Assembly (NCBI RefSeq): GCF_900105585.1
Contig: NZ_FNRT01000001.1
Span: forward strand, 1 to 64,000
Origin: Nocardioides exalbidus
Lineage (GTDB): Bacteria; Actinomycetota; Actinomycetes; Propionibacteriales; Nocardioidaceae
Length of the DNA: 64,000 nucleotides
Direction of reading: 5' to 3'
Under the pieces are notes generated by a model. That model searched no databases and was not told the DNA's origin. It saw only the letters and a list, made by a program, of their open reading frames with translations. The first letter of the stretch is position 1. Each line of letters starts with the position of its first letter. The translations under genes and the position numbers were made by a program. This document shows, in pieces, positions 43,462 through 51,379 of the stretch.

Positions 43462-45207
43462 CTAGATGTCGTCCTCGTCGTACTGGGGCGCCAGGTCGCG
43501 CGCGTACTTGATCTCGTCGTTGCTGGCGCCGGCGGCGACCATCGGCCACACCATCGCGTCGCGGTGCACCCGGAAGTCGACCACGACCGGCTGGTCGTCG
43601 ATCGCCATGGCCTTCTCGATCGTCGCGTCGACCTCCTCCGGCGACTCGCACGCCAGGCCGACGCAGCCGTAGGCGTCGGCCAGCTTCACGAAGTCGGGGA
43701 TCCGCTTGGAGTGCAGGTCGGTGTTGGAGTAGCGCTCGTTGTAGAAGAGCGTCTGCCACTGGCGCACCATGCCGAGCGACTCGTTGTTGATGATCGCGAC
43801 CTTGATCGGGATGTCGTTGATCGCGCAGGTGGCGAGCTCCTGGTTGGTCATCTGGAAGCAGCCGTCGCCGTCGATCGCCCAGACCGTCGTGTCGGGCATG
43901 CCGACCTTGGCGCCCATCGCGGCCGGCACGGCGTAGCCCATGGTGCCGAGGCCGCCGGAGTTGATCCAGGTGCGCGGGTTCTCGTAGCCGATGAACTGCG
44001 AGGCCCACATCTGGTGCTGGCCGACGCCGGAGGCGTAGATCGAGTCGGGACCGGCGATCGCGCTCAGCCGCTCGAGGACGTACTGCGGGGCGAGCGAACC
44101 GTCGTCCGGGGCGTCGTAGCCCAGGGCGTACGTCTTCTTCACCCCGGCCAGGAAACCGACCCACGCCTCGTAGTCGCCGTCGGCGCCCTCGGCCTGCAGG
44201 AGCGCCACGAGCTGGGCGATGACCTCCTTGCAGTCGCCGACGATCGGCACGTCGGCGTGCCGGTTCTTGCCGATCTCGGCCGGGTCGATGTCGGCGTGGA
44301 TGACGAGGGCGTTCGGGGCGAACGAGTCGAGGTTGCCGGTGACGCGGTCGTCGAAGCGGGCGCCGAGGCTGATGATCAGGTCGCTCTTCTGCAGGCCGGC
44401 CACCGCGGCGACCGTGCCGTGCATGCCGGGCATGCCGAGGTGCTGCGGGTGGCTGTCAGGGAAGGCGCCGCGGGCCATCAGCGTGGTGACCACCGGGATG
44501 CCGGTGAGCGCGGCGAGCTGGGCGAGCTCGCGCGAGGCGTTGGCGCGGATCACGCCGCCGCCGACGTAGAGGACCGGGCGTCGCGCCTCGCGGATGAGGC
44601 GCACGGCCTCCTTGATCTGCTTCGCGTGGGGCGTGGTCACCGGCCGGTAGCCGGGCAGGTTGAGCTCGGTGGGCCAGGAGTACGTCGTCATCTGCTGCTG
44701 CGCCGACTTCGCGATGTCGACCAGGACCGGGCCGGGGCGGCCGGTCGAGGCGATGTGGAACGCCTCGGCGATCGTGCGCGGGATCTCGGCGGGGTCGGTG
44801 ACGAGGAAGTTGTGCTTGGTGACCGGCATCGTGATGCCGCGGATGTCGGCCTCCTGGAAGGCGTCGGTGCCGATCATCGAGGCGGCGACCTGTCCGGTGA
44901 CCGCCACCATGGGCACCGAGTCCATCATCGCGTCCGCGAGCGGCGTCACGAGGTTGGTCGCACCGGGGCCCGAGGTGGCCATGCACACGCCGACCTTGCC
45001 GGTCGCCGCGGCGTACCCCTGGGCGGCGTGCCCGGCGCCCTGCTCGTGGCGGACCAGGATGTGCCGGATCCGCGTCGAGTCCATCAAGGGGTCGTAGGCC
45101 GGGAGGATGGTGCCGCCCGGGATGCCGAAGATCTCGGTGACCCCGGCTGCTTCGAGAGACGTCACCAGGCTCTGCGCGCCGGTGACCTGTCCGCCCTGCT
45201 CCGTCAT
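43462..45207 (-). CDS. ilvB: Acetolactate synthase large (catalytic) subunit
   Basis: TPP-dependent condensation of pyruvate with pyruvate or 2-oxobutyrate, 581 aa. The catalytic Glu lies in [14 protein letters not shown], the FAD-binding middle domain includes [14 protein letters not shown], and the TPP motif is [29 protein letters not shown] in two blocks. ATG 45207 has a GGAAGAAG ribosome site; the frame remains open a little upstream. A leader peptide and terminator precede it, so the operon is controlled by attenuation. Confidence 0.96.
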   Translation of the reverse strand: MTEQGGQVTGAQSLVTSLEAAGVTEIFGIPGGTILPAYDPLMDSTRIRHILVRHEQGAGHAAQGYAAATGKVGVCMATSGPGATNLVTPLADAMMDSVPMVAVTGQVAASMIGTDAFQEADIRGITMPVTKHNFLVTDPAEIPRTIAEAFHIASTGRPGPVLVDIAKSAQQQMTTYSWPTELNLPGYRPVTTPHAKQIKEAVRLIREARRPVLYVGGGVIRANASRELAQLAALTGIPVVTTLMARGAFPDSHPQHLGMPGMHGTVAAVAGLQKSDLIISLGARFDDRVTGNLDSFAPNALVIHADIDPAEIGKNRHADVPIVGDCKEVIAQLVALLQAEGADGDYEAWVGFLAGVKKTYALGYDAPDDGSLAPQYVLERLSAIAGPDSIYASGVGQHQMWASQFIGYENPRTWINSGGLGTMGYAVPAAMGAKVGMPDTTVWAIDGDGCFQMTNQELATCAINDIPIKVAIINNESLGMVRQWQTLFYNERYSNTDLHSKRIPDFVKLADAYGCVGLACESPEEVDATIEKAMAIDDQPVVVDFRVHRDAMVWPMVAAGASNDEIKYARDLAPQYDEDDI

Positions 45208-45238
45208 GGTTCTTCTTCCTGAGTCGTGCCTGCCCAAC

Positions 45239-45271
45239 AAAAAACCCCTCGGCCCGGTGGGCGACGAGGGG
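45239..45271 (-). terminator. ilvBNC attenuator (intrinsic terminator)
   Basis: On the minus strand CCCCTCG and CGAGGGG pair around an inner GCCC/GGGC stem and are followed by TTTTTT, 32 nt before the ilvB ATG. Confidence 0.88.
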
Positions 45272-45298
45272 TGACGCGCGTGCGTTCGGCCGGAGGCC

Positions 45299-45343
45299 TC
45301 AGCTCACGCGTCGCGTGCGTACAAGAAGGTTCTCGGTGCGCAT
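45299..45343 (-). CDS. ilvB leader peptide ([14 protein letters not shown])
   Basis: A 14-residue ORF with a Leu-Leu-Val codon run (CTT CTT GTA), placed before the attenuator of ilvBNC. This is the usual actinobacterial leader. Upstream, TTGACG at about 45383 is a candidate -35. Confidence 0.85.
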   Translation of the reverse strand: MRTENLLVRTRRVS

Positions 45344-45453
45344 GTGACAACCGTCGTCGCCGGGGTGGTCCGGCGTCAAGCCAGTGTGACAGGCGTCCCA
45401 ACATCTGGAACGGTCGTCTCGGATCGTGGCGCGTCGCTGGCGTCGGTGCAGGC

Positions 45454-46137
45454 TCAGTCGCGGCCGAGGCCGGTCGTGAGGCAGACCTGGTTGCCCTGCG
45501 GGTCGGCGAGCACGATGAACGCCGGTGCGTGCTCGTCGCTCACCAGCCTCCCGCCGGCGGCGAGCGCGGCCTCGGTGCGGGGTGCGACGAGCTCCGGCGC
45601 GACGCGGACGTCGAGGTGGAAGCGCTGCCTCGGGGTGTCGTGGGGCTCGGTGCGCTGGAACCACAGGGCCGGGCCGTTGCCCGCCAGGTCGCGCACCTCC
45701 GCGTCGTGGAGCGGGTGGTCGGAGTAGCCCAGGACGGCTCGCCAGAACGGCTTGACCTCCGTGAGCTCAGGCGTGTCGAGGGCGAGCTCGACGATCTCGA
45801 CCGCGGCCGGGTCGGCGGAGATCCCCAGCTCGCCCGCCACCTCGCTGATCGCCCGCGCGAGCGCGAGGTCGCGACGGGTCACGCCGAAGACGTCGCGCGA
45901 GATCAGCCGGACGTGGAGCGTCGTCGCCCTCAGGTCGAGCTCGGGCGTGTGACCGACCTCCCCGGCGACGCCCCCGACCCGCGCGACGAGCTCGAGGCCG
46001 CGGGCGAAGTCTCCCGTGGCGAACCGCGTCTCGAGGGTCTGGAACATCATCCGCCAGTCGGCCAGCCCCTCCCCCGCCTCGACCTCGGCCTGCACCTCGC
46101 TGAAGCGCAGCGCCCGGCCCTCGTCCGTCGACGTCAT
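45454..46137 (-). CDS. PCD-like domain fused to a VOC domain, paralogue A
   Basis: A 227-aa two-domain protein. Residues about 8-105 resemble pterin-4a-carbinolamine dehydratase: DWRMMFQTLETRFATGDFARGLELVARVG, then GEVGHTPELDLRATTLHVRL and GVTRRDLALARAISEVA. Residues about 115-225 form a glyoxalase_6-type VOC domain ending in ADPQGNQVCLTTGLG. The PCD active-site His-His-Pro is His-Thr-Pro here, so dehydratase activity is doubtful. It lies 4 nt after paralogue B and is co-transcribed with it. Confidence 0.82.
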   Translation of the reverse strand: MTSTDEGRALRFSEVQAEVEAGEGLADWRMMFQTLETRFATGDFARGLELVARVGGVAGEVGHTPELDLRATTLHVRLISRDVFGVTRRDLALARAISEVAGELGISADPAAVEIVELALDTPELTEVKPFWRAVLGYSDHPLHDAEVRDLAGNGPALWFQRTEPHDTPRQRFHLDVRVAPELVAPRTEAALAAGGRLVSDEHAPAFIVLADPQGNQVCLTTGLGRD

Positions 46138-46141
46138 GGGG

Positions 46142-46816
46142 TCAGCCGCGGTCGAGCGGCGTGCAGATGCAGGACCGGTTGCCGTCGGCGTCCTCGACGA
46201 CCCAGAACGCCGGAGCCTCGGCGTCGCTGACGAGGGTGCCACCGGCGGCCAGCACGGCCGCGAGGCGCCGCTCCCCCTCGTCGTGCGGGACCCACACGTC
46301 GAAGTGCCAGCGCTGCTCGTGGTCCTGGGCCGGCAGGTCGGACTCACCGCGCTCGCCCTTCTGGAACCACAGGCCCGGCACCTGGCCGCTCGGGTCAACC
46401 GGCTCGCCGTGGCTCACCTCGCCGCCGAGGAGCGCGGCGTAGAACCCTCCGAGCCGCTCGGGCGCAGCCGTGTCGAGCCCGGGCTCGAGCATGGTCAGCC
46501 CGGAGGTGTCGGCCTCCGCGCCGAGCTCGGCCGCGAAGCCGCTGATCCGCCGCGCGAGGTCGATGTCGCGGCTGGTGATGCCGCCGACGTCGTGGCTGCT
46601 CAGGGCCACGATCACCTCGGGATAGGTGAGCGAGACGTCCGGGTGGTGGTCGGCCTCGTCCGCCGCCGCCCCGATCCGGTCGACCAGTGCCACCCCCGTG
46701 GCGAAGTCGCCGGTGCGGAAGCGTGCCCGGATCCGGTTGAGCACCTTGCGCCAGTCGTCGATCCCGGCCTCGAGGATCTGGTCGTGCGTGAGTCGTGCCT
46801 TCGGGTCGTCGCTCAT
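46142..46816 (-). CDS. PCD-like domain fused to a VOC domain, paralogue B
   Basis: A 224-aa homologue of the next gene with the same domain order. Its PCD half keeps the canonical motif DHHPDVSLTYPEVIVALSSH, followed by GGITSRDIDLARRI; the VOC half ends in VEDADGNRSCICTPLDRG. PCD recycles pterin cofactors, but a free-standing PCD is about 100 aa and the fusion points to a different or coupled role. ATG 46816 is chosen as the last in-frame ATG before homology, with a -10-like CAGGGT 7 nt upstream. It is the first gene of the pair. Confidence 0.83.
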   Translation of the reverse strand: MSDDPKARLTHDQILEAGIDDWRKVLNRIRARFRTGDFATGVALVDRIGAAADEADHHPDVSLTYPEVIVALSSHDVGGITSRDIDLARRISGFAAELGAEADTSGLTMLEPGLDTAAPERLGGFYAALLGGEVSHGEPVDPSGQVPGLWFQKGERGESDLPAQDHEQRWHFDVWVPHDEGERRLAAVLAAGGTLVSDAEAPAFWVVEDADGNRSCICTPLDRG

Positions 46817-46881
46817 GGCCTCGACCCTGCCACTCCCCACCGACAGCGGCCACCCCTGTGCGCGGGCGCGTGGCCCGGGGC

Positions 46882-47898
46882 TCAACCGAGGGTCTGGGTG
46901 ATCTCCCGGGTGTCGCCGTCGACCACGACACGTGCGAGCGCACCGTTGACGAGCGGGAGGTGTGGCGGCACGTGCCCGATCTCGAGGTCCCAGACGATCG
47001 GAAGGTCGAGCCGCGCGAGCGCGTCGAGCACCGCACCACGCTGGGTCAGGTCCGGGTGGTTCGGTGCCGCGGTCCTGCCGACCAGCACGGCGGCCGCCCG
47101 GTCAAACCAGCCCGCCAGCCGCAGGGAGTGGAGGTAGCGGCAGATGTTCACCGCGTCCTCCTCGCAGGCCTCGACGTACACGATCGTGGGCTCGTCGAGC
47201 GTCTCCGCCCACGTGCGGACGTCGCCGTACGCGGTGCCGGCGAGGTTCGCGACGGTCTCCACGCAGCCGCCGACGAGGCGGCCGGTGACGTCGAGGCTGC
47301 CGCCGCCCTCGAGCTCCCACTGGCTGGTGCCGACGTGCTTCCACGTGGTGGCGCGGGGGTCCTCCTCGAACCGCCACCAGTCGGTCACGACCCCTGAGTC
47401 ACGCTGGACGAAGGGCCCCGGGCCGCCGGCGAGGTCGAGCCAGTGGAGCAGCCCGTCGGGGACGGCGTACGGCGTGTCGGCGAGGTTGTCGCCGTGGAGG
47501 GTCGCCCAGCCGAGGCGGGTGGTGATCGGCACGAGCACGGTCGAGAGGTCCGAGAACCCGACCAGCCAAGTGGGCTCGGCCTCGGCGAGCGCGTCGTAGT
47601 CGAGCAGGTCGACCAGGTCGATCGCGGTCTCGCCGCCCCACGGCGGCAGGACGCAGTGGATGTCGGGATCGGCCAGCATCCGGGTCAGCTCGGCGGCGCG
47701 CTGCTCCGCGGGCGCCGAGGTCAGGCCGCTGCCGTCCATGCAGTCCCCGACCACGACGTCGTACCCCCGCTCGCGCAGCCACGCGACGCAGAACTCGATG
47801 CGGGTCGCGGCATCTTCGGCGACGCCCGCGGACGGCGAGGTGACACCGATGCGGTCGCCGGGGCGGAGCGGGCGCGGGAAGCGGAGCGGCTGGCTCAT
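46882..47898 (-). CDS. S66 family peptidase (LD-carboxypeptidase/MccF-like)
   Basis: A 338-aa serine peptidase of family S66. PGDRIGVTSPSAGVAEDAATR opens the fold, and LPPWGGETAIDLVDLLDYDAL is the nucleophile-elbow region, where the family normally has GGxGxxR or GGYNS. VGFSDLSTVLVPITTRLGWATLHGDNL follows. The larger insert and Trp-rich middle part are nearer to the MccF branch, which cleaves acyl-sulfamoyl adenylates, than to LdcA of peptidoglycan recycling. It is divergent from the DUF6973-like gene over 41 bp. Confidence 0.85.
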   Translation of the reverse strand: MSQPLRFPRPLRPGDRIGVTSPSAGVAEDAATRIEFCVAWLRERGYDVVVGDCMDGSGLTSAPAEQRAAELTRMLADPDIHCVLPPWGGETAIDLVDLLDYDALAEAEPTWLVGFSDLSTVLVPITTRLGWATLHGDNLADTPYAVPDGLLHWLDLAGGPGPFVQRDSGVVTDWWRFEEDPRATTWKHVGTSQWELEGGGSLDVTGRLVGGCVETVANLAGTAYGDVRTWAETLDEPTIVYVEACEEDAVNICRYLHSLRLAGWFDRAAAVLVGRTAAPNHPDLTQRGAVLDALARLDLPIVWDLEIGHVPPHLPLVNGALARVVVDGDTREITQTLG

Positions 47899-47939
47899 GC
47901 ACCGAGTCTGTCAGTGGCCGCCCATGGAATTGTGTCGCT

Positions 47940-48392
47940 ATGGGTTTCCTCGACACCTCCCTCCCGGCTGCCATCCATGCGGCGACCGGCGTTCCTCGCC
48001 TCTGGACCGCGGCGACCCGGGCCGGGCTCAGCGCGTCGCAGGCGGCCGAGGTGCTGGTCGTCTCGCAGGCGGCGCTGAAGACGGCCGCGGTGCAGGGCAA
48101 GGGCGTCCCGGGGCGCACCAACGCGATGCGGCACTTCATGTGGCAGGCCGTGCTGACCGCCCGGTTCGGCCGGGAGGCGGCGGCGGCGATCGCTGCCGCG
48201 CAGGAGACCGGCTCTCCGAACCGGAAGGACTCGACGGTCGACGCCCACAACAACGCGGTCGGGCAGGCCCATGGCGAGGCGCACGCCGCTGAGCTGGCCT
48301 CGGGCTCGGCCTCCGCGGCCGTGGCGAGCCTGGTGCCGGTCGCGCTGGAGAAGTGGGAGGCCGACGAGCTGATCTGGGTCAAGCCGCACTAG
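47940..48392 (+). CDS. DUF6973-like protein
   Basis: A 150-aa protein without signal peptide. It contains the pattern GRTNAMRHFMWQAVLTARFG and DSTVDAHNNAVGQAHGEAHA, that is NAxRHxxWxA and DxHNNxVGxxxG, which I associate with DUF6973, a His-rich domain found in secreted or toxin-like actinobacterial proteins. The conserved His, Asp and Asn suggest an enzyme or metal site. Function unknown. AATTGT lies 6 nt before the ATG. The 3' end overlaps the convergent TetR stop by 4 bp. Confidence 0.72.
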   Translation: MGFLDTSLPAAIHAATGVPRLWTAATRAGLSASQAAEVLVVSQAALKTAAVQGKGVPGRTNAMRHFMWQAVLTARFGREAAAAIAAAQETGSPNRKDSTVDAHNNAVGQAHGEAHAAELASGSASAAVASLVPVALEKWEADELIWVKPH

Positions 48393-48997
48393 GCGGCCAG
48401 CACGCGGCGGACGACGTCGCGCAGGGTCCCCTGCTGGTCCTCGGCGGTGAAGTCGGTGTCGACCGCCAGCCGGCCGAGGAAGCCGTCGAGCACCACCAGG
48501 ACCCAGGCGGTCAGGTCGCGCGCGGTCAGGTCCGTGCGCACCTGCCCGGCGACCTGGGCGCGGGCGATCCACGGCTCGAGGCCGTCCTGGAGCACCCGGC
48601 TGTCGAGCGCGAGCGCCACCTCGACCTCGGGCTCCCCCATCACCGCGCTCACCGCGCGCACGAACCCCGCCATCCGCGGGTCCGACATCTCCTCGGCGGT
48701 GTGGTCGAGGTAGGCCTCGACGACCGCGAGCGGGTCCGCGTCGGCGGCACGGGCCGCGAACCAGTCGCGGGTCTCGTCGGTGCCGTAGGCCAGGATCGCG
48801 AGGAGCAGCGACTGCTTGGTCGGGAAGTAGTGGAAGAACGTCCCCGACCCGATGCCCGCCTGCCGGCAGATCGCCGCCGTCGACGTGCCGGCGTAGCCGG
48901 TCGCCGCGAAGCAGGTCAGGGCGGCGTCGATGATGACCAGCCGCCGCGCCTCGTGCTTCTCGGGGTCGACCGTGCGCGCCACGTCCTCAGCCCTCAC
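48389..48997 (-). CDS. TetR family transcriptional regulator
   Basis: A 202-aa regulator with an N-terminal helix-turn-helix (GTSTAAICRQAGIGSGTFFHYF, then PTKQSLLLAIL) at about residues 37-68. It is divergent from the PWP-repeat membrane protein at 49030 with 32 bp between starts, where GAGC-N4-GCTC (49005-49016) could be its operator. Target and ligand are unknown. Confidence 0.9.
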   Translation of the reverse strand: MRAEDVARTVDPEKHEARRLVIIDAALTCFAATGYAGTSTAAICRQAGIGSGTFFHYFPTKQSLLLAILAYGTDETRDWFAARAADADPLAVVEAYLDHTAEEMSDPRMAGFVRAVSAVMGEPEVEVALALDSRVLQDGLEPWIARAQVAGQVRTDLTARDLTAWVLVVLDGFLGRLAVDTDFTAEDQQGTLRDVVRRVLAA

Positions 48998-49004
48998 TTT
49001 CTTG

Positions 49005-49016
49005 GAGCGTGTGCTC
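49005..49016. promoter_or_regulatory. Possible TetR operator
   Basis: GAGC-GTGT-GCTC, a short inverted repeat in the 32-bp divergent region, next to the -10 of the PWP-repeat gene. Confidence 0.4.
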
Positions 49017-49022
49017 TAGTAT
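49017..49022 (+). promoter_or_regulatory. -10 hexamer of the PWP-repeat protein gene
   Basis: TAGTAT, 7 nt before the ATG at 49030. Confidence 0.6.
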
Positions 49023-49029
49023 TGCAGGC

Positions 49030-49767
49030 ATGGGGGAAGAGCACTGGTCGCTGCAGCACGACGGGCACGAGCACGTCGTGACGATCGCGCAGGGCGCACT
49101 GGTCCGGTCCGTCGTGTGGACCCGCGACGATGCGGAGCTCGGCCGGAAGAAGACCTCCGACGAGACCATCGTCGTCACGTCGACGGACGGTGGTGCCGTA
49201 CGCCTGAAGTTCCCGATGGTCGGCCCCGCCCGGCGGGTGACCCTCCACGAGTCCGAGGCGGCCGCGCACACCGGTCTCGGCGGCACCGACTTAGAGCCCG
49301 AGGCCGGGTCGAAGGCGGCCGCCCGGGCCGAGTGGATCGGGGCGCACCCGCACCTCCACACGGCGCGGCAGACGGCTCTCGCCGCGGCCGGGGTCGGGGT
49401 GCCGATCCTGCTGGTGTGGCTGCTGACGCTCGTCCCGTGGCCGAGCCTGGACATCCCGTGGCCCGACATCGACCTCCCGTCGATCCCGTGGCCGTCGATC
49501 CCGTGGCCATCGATCCCCTGGCCATCGATCCCCTGGCCCGACATCAACCTGCCCTCGATCCCGTGGCCCGACCTGCCGTCGCTGCCCGCGTGGACCGAGC
49601 CGGTGCGGAAGTTCGCGATCCCGATCCTGATCGCGTTCTTCATCGCCCGTGGCGAGGTCAAGCGGCGGCGCAAGGCGGAGGAGGAGAAGGTCGGGGAGAA
49701 GGCCGCACTCGGTCGTGAGTCTCGGGGAGACTCACGAGCCAGCGCGCCTACCGACCCCACGCCGTGA
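49030..49767 (+). CDS. Membrane protein with tandem PWPSI repeats
   Basis: A 245-aa protein. Residues 1-110 form a soluble, beta-rich N-terminal domain (HEHVVTIAQGALVRSVVW, GAVRLKFPMVG). A first membrane segment (about 118-135) leads into residues 136-188, where PWPSI, PWPDI and similar pentads recur about eight times. A second membrane segment (193-208) and a basic KRRRKAEEEK tail follow. The Pro/Trp repeats would form a rigid extended strand between the two membrane segments, probably outside. I know no named family. The last codons are supplied by a dispersed GTGAGTCTC palindrome. ATG 49030 is set by TAGTAT 7 nt upstream. Confidence 0.82.
   Translation: MGEEHWSLQHDGHEHVVTIAQGALVRSVVWTRDDAELGRKKTSDETIVVTSTDGGAVRLKFPMVGPARRVTLHESEAAAHTGLGGTDLEPEAGSKAAARAEWIGAHPHLHTARQTALAAAGVGVPILLVWLLTLVPWPSLDIPWPDIDLPSIPWPSIPWPSIPWPSIPWPDINLPSIPWPDLPSLPAWTEPVRKFAIPILIAFFIARGEVKRRRKAEEEKVGEKAALGRESRGDSRASAPTDPTP
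49435..49593 (+). repeat. Tandem 15-bp repeats coding PWPSI/PWPDI pentads
   Basis: Unit TCGATCCCGTGGCCG and variants; wobble positions differ (CCGTGGCCG, CCATGGCC-like, CCCTGGCC), so the peptide repeat is better conserved than the DNA. Confidence 0.85.
49713..49737. repeat. GTGAGTCTC palindromic element, copy 1
   Basis: 11-bp arms TCGTGAGTCTC and GAGACTCACGA around GGG. It lies within the last codons of the PWP-repeat gene, just before the convergent deaminase stop, followed by GCCAGCGCG. Confidence 0.8.
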
Positions 49768-50191
49768 GGCCCTCCCGGTCGTGCTCACCCTCGGGCCAGA
49801 CGGCCCGGACCACCCCGGCTGCGGCCAGCGCCTTCCGGCAGCCCGGGCAGGGCGGATCGGTGATGTAGGCGGTCGAGCCCTTGGTGTCGCGGGTCGCGAA
49901 GAGCAGGGCGTTGACCTCGGCGTGGATGGCGATGCAGAACCCGGGCGTGCCCGGCCGGTCGTAGTCGCCGAGCCCCGGCACGTCGTCGTACCCCAGATGG
50001 CCGCGCGGGCACGCGCCCATCAGGCAGTCGTCCTCGCCGGGTGCCGCGCCGTTGTAGCCGGTCGCGATGATCCGGTGGTCGATCGTCAGCACCGCGCCCA
50101 CCCGACGGCGCGTGCACTTGGCGCGCGCCGCGACGGCGGAGGCGATGCCGAGGAAGTAGTCGTCCCAGCCCGGGACCTGCGCGGTGCTCAC
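49748..50191 (-). CDS. dCMP/cytidine deaminase-like protein
   Basis: A 147-aa zinc-dependent deaminase. The zinc ligands are HAEVNALLF (His with catalytic Glu) and PPCPGCRKALAAAGV (two Cys). RRRVGAVLTIDHRIIATGYNGAAPGEDDC is the nucleotide-binding and second-zinc region of ComE/dCMP deaminases. It probably converts dCMP to dUMP, though other CDA substrates are possible. The GTG start overlaps the VOC stop (GTGA), so it is the last gene of the kynU-acetyltransferase-VOC-deaminase operon. Confidence 0.88.
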   Translation of the reverse strand: MSTAQVPGWDDYFLGIASAVAARAKCTRRRVGAVLTIDHRIIATGYNGAAPGEDDCLMGACPRGHLGYDDVPGLGDYDRPGTPGFCIAIHAEVNALLFATRDTKGSTAYITDPPCPGCRKALAAAGVVRAVWPEGEHDREGLTAWGR

Positions 50192-50604
50192 GGGAGCACA
50201 GACTGCCCGATCTCCTGCGGGTTGTAGGCGACTTCCCAGCGGAAGCCGTCCGGGTCGGCGAAGTAGCCGCTGTAGCCGCCCCACTCGCGCTCGAACGCCT
50301 CGCCGATGTCCCTCGCGCCCGCGGCGGCTGCCTGCTCCAGCACGGTGTCGACCCCCTGCCTGGTGGCGAGGTTGTGGGACAGCGTGACGGGAGGTACGCC
50401 GCCGCGTGTCGGCGCGTGCCCGACCTCAGCGGTGAAGCCTGCCTCGGCCCACAGGCTCAGGACGACCTTCTCTGCGACCCGGAACATCATCACCTCCCCC
50501 GCGACGTGGACCTCTGGCTCCCAGCCCAGGCCATCGACGTAGAACTTCCGGGTGGCCTCGAGGTCGGTCACGACGAGGGTGATGAAGCTGACGCGCTGGT
50601 CCAT
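50188..50604 (-). CDS. VOC superfamily protein
   Basis: A 138-aa single VOC domain: SFITLVVTDLEATRKFYVDGLGWE at the N-terminus and GGYSGYFADPDGFRWEVAYNP at the C-terminus. It lacks an obvious full set of glyoxalase metal ligands and has no assignable substrate. ATG 50604 (MDQRVSF) is preferred to an upstream start. It overlaps the deaminase start by 4 nt and follows the acetyltransferase by 25 nt. Confidence 0.87.
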   Translation of the reverse strand: MDQRVSFITLVVTDLEATRKFYVDGLGWEPEVHVAGEVMMFRVAEKVVLSLWAEAGFTAEVGHAPTRGGVPPVTLSHNLATRQGVDTVLEQAAAAGARDIGEAFEREWGGYSGYFADPDGFRWEVAYNPQEIGQSVLP

Positions 50605-50629
50605 CTGGGTGCTCCCTGCTTCTCGGGTC

Positions 50630-51379
50630 CTACTTCTCGGGCTCGGGCGGGCGCGCCGCGAGCCGGGCACGTTGGCGCCCCATGGAGTCGAAGTTGCGGT
50701 CGTCGAGCCACTCGTCGAGCGCCGTGCTCACCCGTGGCCACTCGAGGTCGGTGATCGAGAACCAGTCGGTGTCGCGGTTGCGGCCCTTGTAGACGACCGC
50801 GTTGCGGAAGCGGCCCTCCCAGATGAAGCCGAGGCGGACCGCGGCGCGGCGCGAGGGCGCGTTGAGGCTGTCGCACTTCCACTCGTAGCGCCGGTAGCCG
50901 AGGTCGTCGAAGACGTGGCGCATCAGCAGCGCCTGCACCTCGGTGGCGGCGCGGCTGCGCTGGAGCCGGCGGCCGTAGTTGATGCCGCCGACCTCGATCG
51001 AGCCCATCGCGGGGTCGATGCGCATGAGCGAGCAGAACCCGATCGCGCGCCCGGTCTCGGTCGGGACGATGGCGAACATCACCTGGCCGTCGTCGGCGGC
51101 GCCGCGCTCGACGATCGCGGCCATCTCGTCACGGTCGGCCGGTCGGTCCCAGAAGAGGTACGTCCAGAGGGCGTCGTCGTCGCGACCGCAGACCGCGGCG
51201 ACCAGGTCGTCGACGTGCTGCGGGCCGATGGGCTCGAGGCGGACGCCCTTGCCCTCCAGGGTGACCGGCCTTGGGGTCTTCGCGGGGGTCCAGTCGACCG
51301 GGCGGCCGATCCGCTGGCCGTGGTCGTTGGTGTCGCGGGTGCGGGTCGCCGACAGCTGCACGCCCACGGGCCGGCTCAT
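50630..51379 (-). CDS. GNAT family N-acetyltransferase (RimJ/RimL-like)
   Basis: A 249-aa acetyltransferase. VRLEPIGPQHVDDLVAAV begins the fold, GFCSLMRIDPAMGSIEVGGINYG is strand 4, RSRAATEVQALLMRHVFDDLGYRRYEWKCD gives the acetyl-CoA loop region, and NAPSRRAAVRLGFIWEGRFRNA closes it, as in RimL-type enzymes. ATG 51379 overlaps the kynureninase stop by 4 nt. The acceptor is unknown; an amine from the kynurenine branch is only a guess from context. Confidence 0.87.
   Translation of the reverse strand: MSRPVGVQLSATRTRDTNDHGQRIGRPVDWTPAKTPRPVTLEGKGVRLEPIGPQHVDDLVAAVCGRDDDALWTYLFWDRPADRDEMAAIVERGAADDGQVMFAIVPTETGRAIGFCSLMRIDPAMGSIEVGGINYGRRLQRSRAATEVQALLMRHVFDDLGYRRYEWKCDSLNAPSRRAAVRLGFIWEGRFRNAVVYKGRNRDTDWFSITDLEWPRVSTALDEWLDDRNFDSMGRQRARLAARPPEPEK

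Noticed and set aside
49435..49593. CRISPR-like array from the 15-bp repeats
   Set aside because: Units are contiguous with no spacers and stay in frame inside a protein gene.
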